This document shows, piece after piece, positions 16,744 to 25,504 of a DNA stretch of 64,000 nt. Location of the stretch: assembly GCF_900101905.1 (NCBI RefSeq), contig NZ_FNAJ01000023.1:1-64000 (forward strand), given 5' to 3'. Every line of letters starts with the position of its first letter. Position 1 is the stretch's first letter. The DNA is from Myxococcus virescens (GTDB lineage Bacteria > Myxococcota > Myxococcia > Myxococcales > Myxococcaceae). The notes under the pieces were generated by a model. The model was not told the origin of the DNA. It saw only the letters and a list, made by a program, of their open reading frames with translations, and did no database searches. Position numbers and translations under genes: made by a program.

Positions 16744-17370
16744 ATGCCGGAATACGCGTCACTGTTCCTCGTCTCGCTGTCGGCCATCTTCTTCGTGGTG
16801 GACCCCATTGGCGTCGTCCCGCTGTTCCTGGCGATGACGGCCGGGGACTCGCAGGAGAAGGTGCGCCGCACCGCCATGCGCGCCTGCCTGGTGGCCTGTG
16901 GGATGATGCTGTTCTTCGCCCTCTTCGGCGGCGTCATCTTCAAGGTGTTCGGCGTGTCGCTGGGCGCCTTCCGGGTGGCCGGCGGCATCCTGCTGCTCAT
17001 CACCGCGTTGGACATGCTTCGCGCCCGCCCGGCGGAGACGCGCACCACGCCGTCCGAGGAACAGGAAGGCGTGGTGAAGGAGGACGTGGCCATCGTCCCC
17101 CTCGCCATTCCGCTGCTGGCGGGCCCGGGCGCCATCGCCACCGCCATGGTGCTGATGGCCAAGGGCGACACGCTCGTCTCCGCCATCCCCGTGCTGGCCG
17201 CCGTCGTGCTGACATTCGTCGCCAGCTACTTCATCCTCCGCGCCTCCGGGCTCATCCAGCGCGTACTGCGCCAGTCCGGCGTGGCCATCGTCGAGCGGGT
17301 GATGGGACTCATCCTGGCCGCCATCGCAGTGCAGTTCATCGCGGACGGCGGCAAGGAGCTGTTCAAGTAG
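16744..17370 (+). CDS. MarC-family integral membrane protein
   Basis: 208 residues with six predicted transmembrane segments and the family hallmarks VDPIGVVPLFLAM near the N-terminus and IPLLAGPGAIATAM in the middle. MarC proteins were named for proximity to the mar locus in E. coli, but a role in resistance was not upheld, and function is unknown. ATG at 16744 is 12 bp after the GT2 stop, so probably co-transcribed with lpxB. Its 3' end overlaps the convergent lipoprotein gene by 8 bp. Confidence 0.88.
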   Translation: MPEYASLFLVSLSAIFFVVDPIGVVPLFLAMTAGDSQEKVRRTAMRACLVACGMMLFFALFGGVIFKVFGVSLGAFRVAGGILLLITALDMLRARPAETRTTPSEEQEGVVKEDVAIVPLAIPLLAGPGAIATAMVLMAKGDTLVSAIPVLAAVVLTFVASYFILRASGLIQRVLRQSGVAIVERVMGLILAAIAVQFIADGGKELFK

Positions 17371-17830
17371 GTCCGGGGATGGCCACCCAGTCCGGGCCCC
17401 TGCGCTTCAGCAGGCCCTGCGGCTTGCCCTCGAGTGACAGCTCGTCGTGGCTGGCGCGGCGCGCGTCGTACGCGTAGCCGCCCTGGACCTCCTGCAGGTA
17501 CACCACCACCGCGTCGAGCACGTTCTCCTGCACCACCTTGAAGGTGGCGTCGCCGCAGCTGGGCGCGTCACCGGAGAAGAAGCGCTCCAGCATCGCCTCC
17601 TCCGGACGGCGCACGTACACCACCACCGGCGCGGGCTCATCGCGACCGGCCGCGACGACTTCGCGGACGACCTGGGACGGCACCGGCTCCCGCAGCAGCC
17701 GGTGCACGAGCTCACACTTCTCCGCCTCCACGCCCTGACGCTCCGCGAGACGCGCCTGATGCGCGCATCCCGTGCTCCCCAGCACCCCCAGCCCGAGCAA
17801 CGCCCATGCCTTCTGGTGGAATCGGTCCAT
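17363..17830 (-). CDS. Hypothetical lipoprotein
   Basis: No family recognised. The 155-aa product begins MDRFHQKAWALLGLGVLGSTGC: a basic n-region, a hydrophobic core and a lipobox ending in Cys, so it is a predicted lipoprotein. The mature part has one further cysteine (SCGDATFKVV) and a mixed alpha/beta composition without repeats. The ATG at 17830 follows GAGAGGAAAGGACGC, a good ribosome site. It is 29 bp after the OmpA-family gene and probably co-transcribed, which suggests an envelope role. Confidence 0.72.
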   Translation of the reverse strand: MDRFHQKAWALLGLGVLGSTGCAHQARLAERQGVEAEKCELVHRLLREPVPSQVVREVVAAGRDEPAPVVVYVRRPEEAMLERFFSGDAPSCGDATFKVVQENVLDAVVVYLQEVQGGYAYDARRASHDELSLEGKPQGLLKRRGPDWVAIPGPT

Positions 17831-17859
17831 GCGTCCTTTCCTCTCCCTCGATGACTGCG

Positions 17860-18882
17860 CTACAGCTTCCGCCACCGCGGAGGGCGAGGCGCGTGCTGAA
17901 GCACCGGATCCTCCACTGCGATGATGTATTCCGCGCGGCGGTTGCCCGCCTCCGCTGTCTCGTCGGGCGTCGCGACGGCCGGGGCCTCTTCTCCCAGCCC
18001 TTCGTAGTACACGGGCACCCGCAGGCCCTTCTTCCGGAAATAGGCCGCCAGGCTCTTCGCCCGCCGCACCGACAGGTCCAGGTTCTCCGCCGCGGCCCCC
18101 ACGGTGTCCGTGTGGCCCATCACGTAGAGCCGCAGCGACGCGAAGCGACCGTACTTCGTCAGCGCGTCCACGATGAGGGCGTGGCTCTTGTCCAGCTTGC
18201 CCCGCTCCGCCGCCGGAATGTCCGCGCGGCCCGAGGCGAAGTTCACCTCCTCGTGCGGAATGTCCACCTGCCACGGATACAGGTCGACGCCCGTGTAGAA
18301 CTCCGCCGTGTCGAACGCACGGAGGGAGATCTTCATCACCCGCCCCTCCGCCGCCGGCCACGTCAGCTCCAGGGGCGTCCCTCCCGCCTCCCCCTTGAAT
18401 GGCACCTCGCCCTCGAAGGCCTTCTTCCCCGTGTCCATCAACACCGTCAGCTCCGCGCGCTTCGCGGGCCGGGACAGGACGAAGCGCAGCCGGCGCGCGG
18501 CCACGTCCACGTCCTCCTTGCGCACGTCCAGCTTCAGCGTGCCGTAGAGCTCCGTGTCGAAAGACAACGGCATCACGCCGGATTCCGCATCCGGGAAGCG
18601 CACCGTGAGCGCTCCCTCGTAGCGGAAGCGGCCTTCCGGCTGATTCAGCTCGATGCGACGCGTGAGGCCCGGACTCCCGCCTCCCTTCACCTCCACGTCC
18701 TGGCCGTCACTGCGCTTCAGCTTCACCTCGAAGCCCGCGATGGGCTCCTCGATGTGGACCAGCAGCGCCGGGAGCTTCTCCCCCAGCACGGCGCGCCCCT
18801 CCAGGGAGACTCGAACGGCGTCCGCGAGCACCGGCATCGGCGAAGACAGGACAAAGGCGAGGAGCAGCAGGCGGGCGTTCAT
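17860..18882 (-). CDS. OmpA-family C-terminal domain protein
   Basis: A 340-aa exported protein. Signal peptide from MNARLLLLAFVLSSPMPVLA, cleaved after ADA or nearby. The first ~210 mature residues are beta-rich and unassigned. The last ~120 residues form an OmpA/MotB peptidoglycan-binding domain: FASGRADIPAAERGKLD, VMGHTDTVGAAAEN and LSVRRAKSLAAYF. It probably tethers the outer membrane or a periplasmic complex to peptidoglycan. The start at 18882 is chosen because the signal peptide begins there; a start at 18921 would add a non-secretory extension. Confidence 0.85.
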   Translation of the reverse strand: MNARLLLLAFVLSSPMPVLADAVRVSLEGRAVLGEKLPALLVHIEEPIAGFEVKLKRSDGQDVEVKGGGSPGLTRRIELNQPEGRFRYEGALTVRFPDAESGVMPLSFDTELYGTLKLDVRKEDVDVAARRLRFVLSRPAKRAELTVLMDTGKKAFEGEVPFKGEAGGTPLELTWPAAEGRVMKISLRAFDTAEFYTGVDLYPWQVDIPHEEVNFASGRADIPAAERGKLDKSHALIVDALTKYGRFASLRLYVMGHTDTVGAAAENLDLSVRRAKSLAAYFRKKGLRVPVYYEGLGEEAPAVATPDETAEAGNRRAEYIIAVEDPVLQHAPRPPRWRKL

Positions 18883-19126
18883 GGCGCGGTGTAGGCCTCT
18901 GGCGTCACGTGCCGCGACCATCCGCGGCAGGTGTGGGTCGAATCCTCCGCGAGGGTAGGACGAGGTGGCGTGCAGGGAAACGCTCCCCGTGGGGGACGTT
19001 GGAGGTGCAACGGTATTCAGTCGCCCCCCGTCGCAGGGGAGCCCGGACAGGGGAACGAGGCCCTGCTGGTCGCAGTCCGTCCCACACCTGAACGGGGAGG
19101 CCCCGCTCCGTCACCCGCCGTCGGGC
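18883..19126. other. Intergenic region between lpxI and the OmpA-family gene
   Basis: 244 bp without a credible gene. It contains a perfect 7-bp-stem hairpin TGCCGCG/CGCGGCA (18910-18929) just before the OmpA-family start and a 5-bp CGGGG/CCCCG hairpin (19093-19105) just after lpxI, which could help end the lpx operon transcript. Neither has a T-tract. A promoter for the OmpA-family gene is expected but none is convincing. Confidence 0.4.
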
Positions 19127-19957
19127 TCAGGGCACGCCGACGATGGTGATGCCCTTGGACTCGGCGCCCGCGAAGAGGGCCGGGGCGTCCAGTATCACCG
19201 TGCGCCCCACCTCGAGCGCCAGCACGCGCGCGCCGACCTCCTGCATGACTTCCAGCGTGTGAGGGCCGACGGCCGGCAGGTCGAAGCGGAGGTCCTGCTG
19301 CGGCTTGCAGCGCTTCACCACCACGGCGCCTGAATTACCCCCCAGCCTGCCGCCCCGGAGAATGGCCTCGTCCGTGCCCTCCACCGCCTCCAGCGCCAGG
19401 ACGTGGCCGTTGTGCACCACCACCGTCTGGCCCACGTCCGCCTGGCCCAGCAGGATGGCGACTTCGCGGCCCAGGGCCACGTCCTTCTCCTGAGCCGGGT
19501 GCAGCCGAGGCCCGGCGAGGTGGCCCTCCGGACACAGCACCTCCCCCAGGAAGTCCGTGGGGGCGATGATGGTGACGCCTCGCGACTCGAAGTCCGAGGC
19601 CACCGCGCGCAGCAACGCATCATCCCGGAAGCTCCGCAGCCGGGCGATGATGCGCACCGCGCCCAGGTCCGGCCGGGCTTCCGCCAGCGCCCGCACGCGG
19701 CCGATGCCGCCCGCCATGGCGGCCTGCTTCACGCCCGCTTCCCGGAGGGCCTTCTGGATGCGGTCCACCTGCCCGACGCGCACCCACGTCAGCCGGTCCA
19801 CCTCCGCGGCCAACGCCGGGTCGGTCTCTCCCCGGTGCGCCACGGCCACGACTTCCAGGCCCTTCTTCCTCGCGGCGCGCGCGAAGAGAAAGGGCAGCCG
19901 GCCGTTGCCCGCGATGAGGCCAATCCGATCCACCGCCGATGCCCCTCCGTCGCTCAC
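19127..19957 (-). CDS. lpxI: UDP-2,3-diacylglucosamine pyrophosphatase, LpxI type
   Basis: Hydrolyses UDP-2,3-diacylglucosamine to lipid X and UMP, the step done by LpxH in E. coli. The 276-aa protein has the DUF1009/LpxI pattern: GLIAGNGRLPFLFARAARKKG at the N-terminus, MAGGIGRVRAL, and in the C-terminal half VVVHNGHVLALEAVEGTDEAI and KRCKPQQDLRFDLPAVGPHT. LpxI is known from Caulobacter and is unrelated to LpxH. It sits 4 bp after lpxA, at the end of the lpxD-fabZ-lpxA-lpxI series; it supplies the substrate of LpxB, encoded at 14858. Confidence 0.94.
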   Translation of the reverse strand: MSDGGASAVDRIGLIAGNGRLPFLFARAARKKGLEVVAVAHRGETDPALAAEVDRLTWVRVGQVDRIQKALREAGVKQAAMAGGIGRVRALAEARPDLGAVRIIARLRSFRDDALLRAVASDFESRGVTIIAPTDFLGEVLCPEGHLAGPRLHPAQEKDVALGREVAILLGQADVGQTVVVHNGHVLALEAVEGTDEAILRGGRLGGNSGAVVVKRCKPQQDLRFDLPAVGPHTLEVMQEVGARVLALEVGRTVILDAPALFAGAESKGITIVGVP

Positions 19958-19961
19958 GGCG

Positions 19962-20738
19962 TCAGCGCGTGAGGCCGCGCTTGCTCTGCTGGATGAATTG
20001 GATGAGGTGGTCCACCTCGGAGTGGCCCGCCAGCTCCGCGCGCAGCCGCACCATGGCCTCCTGGAGCGTCAGCTTCGAGCGGAACAGGATGCGGTGCGCT
20101 TCCTTCACCCGCTCGATCTGCTCCTTGGAGAAGCCGCTGCGCTCCAGGCCCACCGTGTTGAGGCCCACCAGCTCCGCCCGGTCTCCCTGGGCGGTGGCAT
20201 ACGGCGGGATGTCCATGGTCACCATGGCGCCGCCGGAGATGAAGGCGTGCTTGCCCAGGCGGGTGAACTGATGCACCGCCGCAAGGCCGCTGATGATGAC
20301 GTGGTCCTCCATCGTCACGTGGCCCGCGAGCGCGGAGCCATTGCCGATGCGGCAGCCATTGCCCACCACGCAGTCATGCGCGACGTGACAGTTGGCCATG
20401 AAGAGGTTGCCACTGCCAACGCGGGTCGCGCCGCCACCACCGGCGGTCCCCTTGTGCAGCGACACGAACTCGCGAATCTGGTTGTCGTCGCCGAGCACCA
20501 GCTCCGTGTCCTCGCCCGCGTACTTGAGGTCTTGCGGGTCGGCGCCAACGGAGGCGAACTGGAAGATGCGATTGCGCTCGCCCAGCGTCGTGCGGCCCTC
20601 GATGACGACGTGAGGCCCCACGCGGGAGCCCGCACCGATCGTCACCTGGGGACCGATGATGGAATAGGGGCCGACCTCGACGGTTTCGTGAAGGCGGGCG
20701 TCGGGATGAACCACCGCGGTGGGATGAACCTGAGCCAT
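19962..20738 (-). CDS. lpxA: UDP-N-acetylglucosamine acyltransferase
   Basis: First step of lipid A synthesis: 3-O-acylation of UDP-GlcNAc. The 258-aa protein (E. coli 262) has a left-handed beta-helix of hexapeptide repeats from the N-terminus (VHPTAVVHPDARLHETVEVG) and the catalytic His in NCHVAHDCVVGNGC. The C-terminal helical domain begins near GLNTVGLERSGFS. ATG at 20738 is preceded by GAGGAGACTTC. It lies 29 bp after fabZ and 4 bp before lpxI. Confidence 0.97.
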   Translation of the reverse strand: MAQVHPTAVVHPDARLHETVEVGPYSIIGPQVTIGAGSRVGPHVVIEGRTTLGERNRIFQFASVGADPQDLKYAGEDTELVLGDDNQIREFVSLHKGTAGGGGATRVGSGNLFMANCHVAHDCVVGNGCRIGNGSALAGHVTMEDHVIISGLAAVHQFTRLGKHAFISGGAMVTMDIPPYATAQGDRAELVGLNTVGLERSGFSKEQIERVKEAHRILFRSKLTLQEAMVRLRAELAGHSEVDHLIQFIQQSKRGLTR

Positions 20739-20767
20739 GAAGTCTCCTCGTGCTCGCGGGGCGCGAA

Positions 20768-21229
20768 TCAGGATGCCGCGCTCTCAGCCGCGTTGGCGTC
20801 CTTGTCCACGACGGTTGCCAGGAACTCGCCTTCGGCGACACGCGCGCCGTCGACCAGCGCCAGGCCCTTCGTCTTCCAGACAGCGCCCTTGTGACGCACC
20901 ACCTCGATCTCCAACTGGAGTCGATCCCCCGGCAACACCGGCTTGCGGAAGCGCGCGCCGTCCACGCCCATCAGGTACGTGAGCTTGCGCGACGGGTCCA
21001 TGTTCTCGCTCTTGTAGGCGAGGATGGCCGTCGCCTGCGCCAGCGCCTCCAGGATGAGCACACCCGGCATCACCGGGTGACCGGGGAAGTGCCCATTGAA
21101 GAAGGGCTCGTTGATGGTGACGTTCTTGTAAGCCGTCAGCTTCTGGCCCGGGACGATCTCCACCACCCGGTCCACCAGCAGGAACGGGTACCGATGCGGC
21201 AGCAGATTGAGAATCTCTCCGATGTCCAT
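20768..21229 (-). CDS. fabZ: (3R)-hydroxyacyl-ACP dehydratase
   Basis: Fatty-acid elongation dehydratase; it competes with LpxA/LpxD for 3-hydroxyacyl-ACP, which explains why it is encoded between them. The 153-aa hot-dog fold protein starts MDIGEILNLLPHRYPFLLVD and has the catalytic His in FNGHFPGHPVMPGVL and Glu in ILEALAQ. ATG 21229 overlaps the lpxD stop (TGATG). An in-frame start at 21334 inside lpxD would add sequence absent from the family. Confidence 0.97.
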   Translation of the reverse strand: MDIGEILNLLPHRYPFLLVDRVVEIVPGQKLTAYKNVTINEPFFNGHFPGHPVMPGVLILEALAQATAILAYKSENMDPSRKLTYLMGVDGARFRKPVLPGDRLQLEIEVVRHKGAVWKTKGLALVDGARVAEGEFLATVVDKDANAAESAAS

Positions 21230-22278
21230 CACGGCACCTTTTCCTTCTCCAGCGTCTCCACCCGGCGCCGCAGGGCGCGCACTTCCTTGAGCAGGTCCGC
21301 CATCTGGCCCGCCGCGGCGCTTGCCCGCAGCCACTCCCGGTGGGGAACGGCGGGGCTACCGCTCACCACCTGGCCGTCTGGCACGTCGTGCGCGACGCCG
21401 GACTGCGCGCCCACCTTGGCCAGGTCACCGACGCGGATGTGCCCCACCACGCCAACCTGCCCCGCGAGCACCACGCCCGTCCCAACCTCCGCCGAGCCAG
21501 ACACACCGGCCTGAGCGCAGATGAGGGACAGCGGACCCACTCGCACGTTGTGGGCAATCTGCACCAGGTTGTCGAGCTTCGCGCCGCGCCCCACCACCGT
21601 CTCGCCCACCGTCGCGCGGTCGATGCAGGTGCACGCCCCCACCTCGACGTCGTCCTCGATGCGGACGATGCCGACCTGGGGAATCTTGAAGTGCTCCGGC
21701 CCCGCCTCGCCTTCCGGGTTGAAGGCGAAGCCGAAGCCGTCCGCGCCCACCACGCTGGAGGCGTGGAGGATGACGCGCGCGCCCACGATGCAGCGCTCAC
21801 GCACCGTGACGTTGGGGTACAGGACGCAGTCCTCCCCCACCTCGGCCTGTTCACCCACGTAGGCGCCCGGGTACAGCACCGTGCGCGCGCCCACCCGCCC
21901 GCCCCGGTCCACCGACGCGCCGGGCAGCAGCACGGCCTCCGGATGGACGGTGGCCTCGGGATGGACCCAGGCGCCGGGCCTCACGCCCGCGGCGGGACGC
22001 GCGGGCGCGTGGAACAGGCGCAGCAGCTTCGCATACGCCAGATGTGGGTTGGCCACCCGAACCAGCGCCACGCCCTCGCGGGGGGGCACGTCGGCGCCCA
22101 CCAGCACCGCCGAGGCACGGGTGGCCTCGAACTGGCGCCGGTAGCGCGGGTTTCCGTAGAAAGACACGTCTCCCGGGCCGGCTTCTTCAAGCCCGTTGAG
22201 TCCGTGAATGAGCTGTGAGGGGTCACCGAGGAGCTCTCCACCCACGTGGGCGGCGAGTTCCCCGAGCTGGCGGGGCAT
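21229..22278 (-). CDS. lpxD: UDP-3-O-acylglucosamine N-acyltransferase
   Basis: Third step of lipid A synthesis, N-acylation of the deacetylated glucosamine. 349 aa: an N-terminal uridine-binding domain (MPRQLGELAAHVGGELLGD...), a hexapeptide beta-helix, the loop VGADGFGFAF and the catalytic His in LVQIAHNVRVG. A short coiled tail (LLKEVRALRRRVETLEKEK) closes it. ATG 22278 is the family start; the longer frame to 22449 overlaps ompH. An LpxC gene, needed just before this step, is not in the window. Confidence 0.96.
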   Translation of the reverse strand: MPRQLGELAAHVGGELLGDPSQLIHGLNGLEEAGPGDVSFYGNPRYRRQFEATRASAVLVGADVPPREGVALVRVANPHLAYAKLLRLFHAPARPAAGVRPGAWVHPEATVHPEAVLLPGASVDRGGRVGARTVLYPGAYVGEQAEVGEDCVLYPNVTVRERCIVGARVILHASSVVGADGFGFAFNPEGEAGPEHFKIPQVGIVRIEDDVEVGACTCIDRATVGETVVGRGAKLDNLVQIAHNVRVGPLSLICAQAGVSGSAEVGTGVVLAGQVGVVGHIRVGDLAKVGAQSGVAHDVPDGQVVSGSPAVPHREWLRASAAAGQMADLLKEVRALRRRVETLEKEKVP

Positions 22279-22309
22279 GGGAGCGGTCTGCACGAGTGGG
22301 GAGTGACGG

Positions 22310-22864
22310 CTACTTCTTCGTCGGGGCGTCCTTCGCCGCCGTCTTCTTCGAGCTGTTGTACGCCCGGATGACTTCGTTGGAGATGTCGTGCTGCGAGCGG
22401 GCGTAGACGATGCCGGAGTCGCGGCGCTCGAGGACGAAGCCCAGGTCATCGCGCTCGGCGATGGTGTTGATGATGGAGTCGATCTTGTCGATGATCGGCT
22501 TCATCTCCTGCTGCTCCTTGTTGGCGGCCTCGGCGCGGCTCTTCTCCCACTTCTGGGCGAGCAGCATCACCTTGCGCTGGAGCTCGGCTTCCTTCTGGGC
22601 CTTGATCTCCGCGCTCATGGCGCTGGCCTGCTTGTCGAGCGTCTCCTTCTCGGCGCGGAGCGCGTTCTGCTCCTTGTCGATTTCCTTCTGGCGGTCGTCG
22701 AGCCACTTCTGGAGACGGGACTTGGCGGCCTTTCCGTCATCCACCTCCAGCATGACTTTCTGGAGGTCCACGTAGGCGACCTTCAGCTCGGCGGCCGAGG
22801 CGGCCACCGGGAGGGCGAGCGACAGAGCGGCGGCCGTGGCCGCGATGGTGGTGCGAAGCGACAT
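22310..22864 (-). CDS. skp: OmpH/Skp-family periplasmic chaperone
   Basis: A 184-aa exported protein: signal peptide MSLRTTIAATAAALSLALPVAASA, then LKVAYVDLQKVMLEVDDGKAA, typical of Skp, and a long charged coiled-coil (about residues 55-130) that forms the tentacles. It holds unfolded outer-membrane proteins for BamA. ATG 22864 has GAGGAG 9 nt upstream; a TTG nine bases earlier was not used. It lies between bamA and lpxD as in many proteobacteria. Confidence 0.93.
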   Translation of the reverse strand: MSLRTTIAATAAALSLALPVAASAAELKVAYVDLQKVMLEVDDGKAAKSRLQKWLDDRQKEIDKEQNALRAEKETLDKQASAMSAEIKAQKEAELQRKVMLLAQKWEKSRAEAANKEQQEMKPIIDKIDSIINTIAERDDLGFVLERRDSGIVYARSQHDISNEVIRAYNSSKKTAAKDAPTKK

Positions 22865-22971
22865 GTTCAGCAACTCCTCAGGAAGGGTACAAGCTCCGAC
22901 GTACGCCTATCGGGCATCTTCAATTCCCTCCGCCCGTGGGCGCGGACGCCGGACGACGGGCCAAGGGCTTA

Positions 22972-25458
22972 TCAGAAGAAGTTGCCGATAGTGAACTCGA
23001 ACAGGATGTTGTCGTCCTCCGGCCGCTTGGTGAGCGGGATGCCCCACTCGAAGCGCAGGGGGCCAATGGGCGAGAACCAGCGGAATCCAAAGCCGGCGGC
23101 ATGGAAGAGGCCGGCCGGCAGCCGGTCCTGACGGTCCTCGAAGAAGCGCTCATTCGCCGCGAAGGCGTTACCCGCGTCGTAGAAGACGACGCCGCGCAGA
23201 CCGGCCTTCTCGAAGATGGGGAACTCCAGCTCGAAGTTGAAGATGAGCTGCTTGTTACCGCCCACCCGGAAATCCGTGATGGTCGCGTCCGGACTGCCGG
23301 AGCGAGGAACCTTCACGGACGGGCTGATGCTGCGCAGGAAGTACCCGCGGACGCTGTTGATGCCGCCCACGTAGTAGAGCTCCGAGATGGGCAGCGGCTT
23401 GTTCTGGTCCAGTTGCTGGATGTAGCCAATGGTGGCGTTCGTCTTGAAGACGAAGCCCAGCGGCATGGGGAAGTACAGCCGCGAGTAGGCCGTGTACCGG
23501 TTGTAGAGGAACGTACCGCCCAGGAAGTCCGGGGCGAGCTCCACCGAGCCGTAGTGGATGAAGCCACGCGACGGGAACAGGCGGTTGTCGCGCCGGTCGA
23601 ACGACAGCGACAGGCGGGCCGCGCTGGTCGTTCCGGACAGGAACTGGTTGGCCAGCAGCACCGCGCCCAGGTTCTGCCCGGCCTCCACGTTGACCCACTC
23701 ACGCGAGTAACCAATGGTTCCCAGCAGGTCGTCGATGAACTGGTAGCCGATGGACACCGTGCCACCGGTCGAATTGCGGATGAAGCCTTCGTAGTCCGCC
23801 TGGATGCGGAAGAACTCCGCCGACAGCAGGTAGCGCGTGTCCAGGAAGTACGGGTCGTAGAAGGACAGCTGCACCAGGGAGCGCAGACCGGAGATCTGCG
23901 CGGACGCGGAGACGCTCTGGCCCCAGCCCAGGAAGTTATTCTGGGCGATCTGCGCCGTGAAGATGAAGTTCTCCACGTTGGAGAAGCCCAGGCCGACCTG
24001 GAACGTACCAGTGGCCTTCTCCTTCACCTCCACCTGGAGGACGATGGTGTCGTCCGCCGAGCCGGGGCGCTGGGTGATTTCCACCGTCTCGAAGAAGCCC
24101 AGCGCGGTGACGCGCTCGCGGCTGCGGCGCACGCCGGTGCCGCTGTAGAGCTCCCCTTCGTAGACGCGCAGCTCGCGGCGGATGACCTTGTCACGCGTCT
24201 TGCTGTTGCCCACCACGTCGATGCGCTCGATGGTGACCTGGGGCCCCTTCTGCACGTCGAAGGTCAGGTCCACCGTGCGGCTGTCCGCGTTGACGCTGGT
24301 GATGGGGTTGATGTTCGCGTAGGCGTAGCCGCGGTCGTAGTAGACGTCCGAGACGGAGAGGATGTCCTGCGACAGCTGCGAGCGGTTGAAGCGCTCGCCG
24401 GTGGCGGACTTCATCATCGACGCCATCTGTTCCTTGGTGACGTCGTCGAGCAGGTCCCCGGAGAAGTCGATCTTCCCGATGTCGTACGGCTCGCCCTCCG
24501 TCACGCGGAGGGTGATGAAGATGAAGCGCTTGTCCGCGGAGAGCTGGACGGTGGGCTTGTCCACCCGGACGTTGATGAAGCCCTTGTCGTAGTAGGCAAT
24601 CTGGATGACGGCCAGGTCGCGCTGGAAGGCCTCCTCGCGGTAGGTGCCCTCACCAGTGAAGAAGGAGAGGAACCCGCCCTCGCGGGTGATCATCGTCTCC
24701 TTCAGCTCCGCGGCGGACAGCTTCTCCGCCCCGAGAATGGTGATCTGCTTCACCATCACCTTGGCGCGCTCGTTGATGTTGAACACCACATCCACGTTGG
24801 CGCCGCCCTCGACGGGCTTGAGCTGGTGGCTGACCTCGGCGAGGAAGTAGCCCTTCTCCACGTACTTCGCCTGGATCTTCTGCACGCTGGAGCGCACCAG
24901 CTCCATGTCCAGGATGGTGGAGGGCTTGACGTCAATCTCCTCCTTCAGGTCGTCCTTGCTCAGCTCCTCGTTGCCGACGAGCTGAACGAGCCGGACGGTG
25001 GGGCGCTCCTCCACGCGCACCACGTAGGCGACGCCGCGGGCCAGCCGCTGGACGAGCAGCTCCACGTCCTGGAAGTAGCCCAGCGCCCACACCGCCCGGA
25101 GGTCCTGGGCGGTGCGCGTGGGGCTCAGTTCGTCGCCCACACGGGTTCGGAGGGCGCGGCGGATGGCTTCGGCCTCGACGCGCCGGTTGCCTTCGACGCG
25201 GACCTCCACCACCCGGCGGGCATCCTCCGGCGACACCGGGGCGTCATCGGGGAGCGCGGGCTCGGAGGCCACGTCGGCAGGAGCAGCGGGAGCGGTCACC
25301 TCGGGCACGGCAGAAGGCGCGGCGGCGCCCTCATCCTCTTGCGCCAGCACGGAGCCGGGCATGAGGGACCACATGGCGACCGCCAGCAGCGGGAGCAGTG
25401 ACTTGCGCGACAGAACGAGGTGCCTCAAGGGGAGACCGGCCAGGAAAAGGCGGGGCAA
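22972..25458 (-). CDS. bamA: Outer membrane protein assembly factor BamA (Omp85)
   Basis: Core of the machine that inserts beta-barrel proteins. Up to 828 aa: signal peptide ending near SVLAQ, a ~40-residue Ala/Pro-rich linker, five POTRA-like domains (about 85-430) and a 16-strand barrel to a C-terminal Phe. Conserved landmarks are VRVEGNRRVE in POTRA1, INSVRGYFLRS (VRGF/Y motif of loop 6) and RFEWGIPL near the end. No ATG fits: candidates are TTG 25458 and TTG 25428, neither with a clear ribosome site, so the N-terminus is uncertain by ten residues. Confidence 0.95.
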   Translation of the reverse strand: MPRLFLAGLPLRHLVLSRKSLLPLLAVAMWSLMPGSVLAQEDEGAAAPSAVPEVTAPAAPADVASEPALPDDAPVSPEDARRVVEVRVEGNRRVEAEAIRRALRTRVGDELSPTRTAQDLRAVWALGYFQDVELLVQRLARGVAYVVRVEERPTVRLVQLVGNEELSKDDLKEEIDVKPSTILDMELVRSSVQKIQAKYVEKGYFLAEVSHQLKPVEGGANVDVVFNINERAKVMVKQITILGAEKLSAAELKETMITREGGFLSFFTGEGTYREEAFQRDLAVIQIAYYDKGFINVRVDKPTVQLSADKRFIFITLRVTEGEPYDIGKIDFSGDLLDDVTKEQMASMMKSATGERFNRSQLSQDILSVSDVYYDRGYAYANINPITSVNADSRTVDLTFDVQKGPQVTIERIDVVGNSKTRDKVIRRELRVYEGELYSGTGVRRSRERVTALGFFETVEITQRPGSADDTIVLQVEVKEKATGTFQVGLGFSNVENFIFTAQIAQNNFLGWGQSVSASAQISGLRSLVQLSFYDPYFLDTRYLLSAEFFRIQADYEGFIRNSTGGTVSIGYQFIDDLLGTIGYSREWVNVEAGQNLGAVLLANQFLSGTTSAARLSLSFDRRDNRLFPSRGFIHYGSVELAPDFLGGTFLYNRYTAYSRLYFPMPLGFVFKTNATIGYIQQLDQNKPLPISELYYVGGINSVRGYFLRSISPSVKVPRSGSPDATITDFRVGGNKQLIFNFELEFPIFEKAGLRGVVFYDAGNAFAANERFFEDRQDRLPAGLFHAAGFGFRWFSPIGPLRFEWGIPLTKRPEDDNILFEFTIGNFF

Positions 25459-25504
25459 TCTACGGGAAGGCCCATCAGGGCCTCAATGCAAAATTGCCAG
25501 GACA

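Noticed and set aside
22936-25401. 821-aa plus-strand frame opposite bamA
   Set aside because: It is the exact antisense of BamA, is rich in Arg/His/Asp/Val repeats from GC3 bias, and has no recognisable domain.
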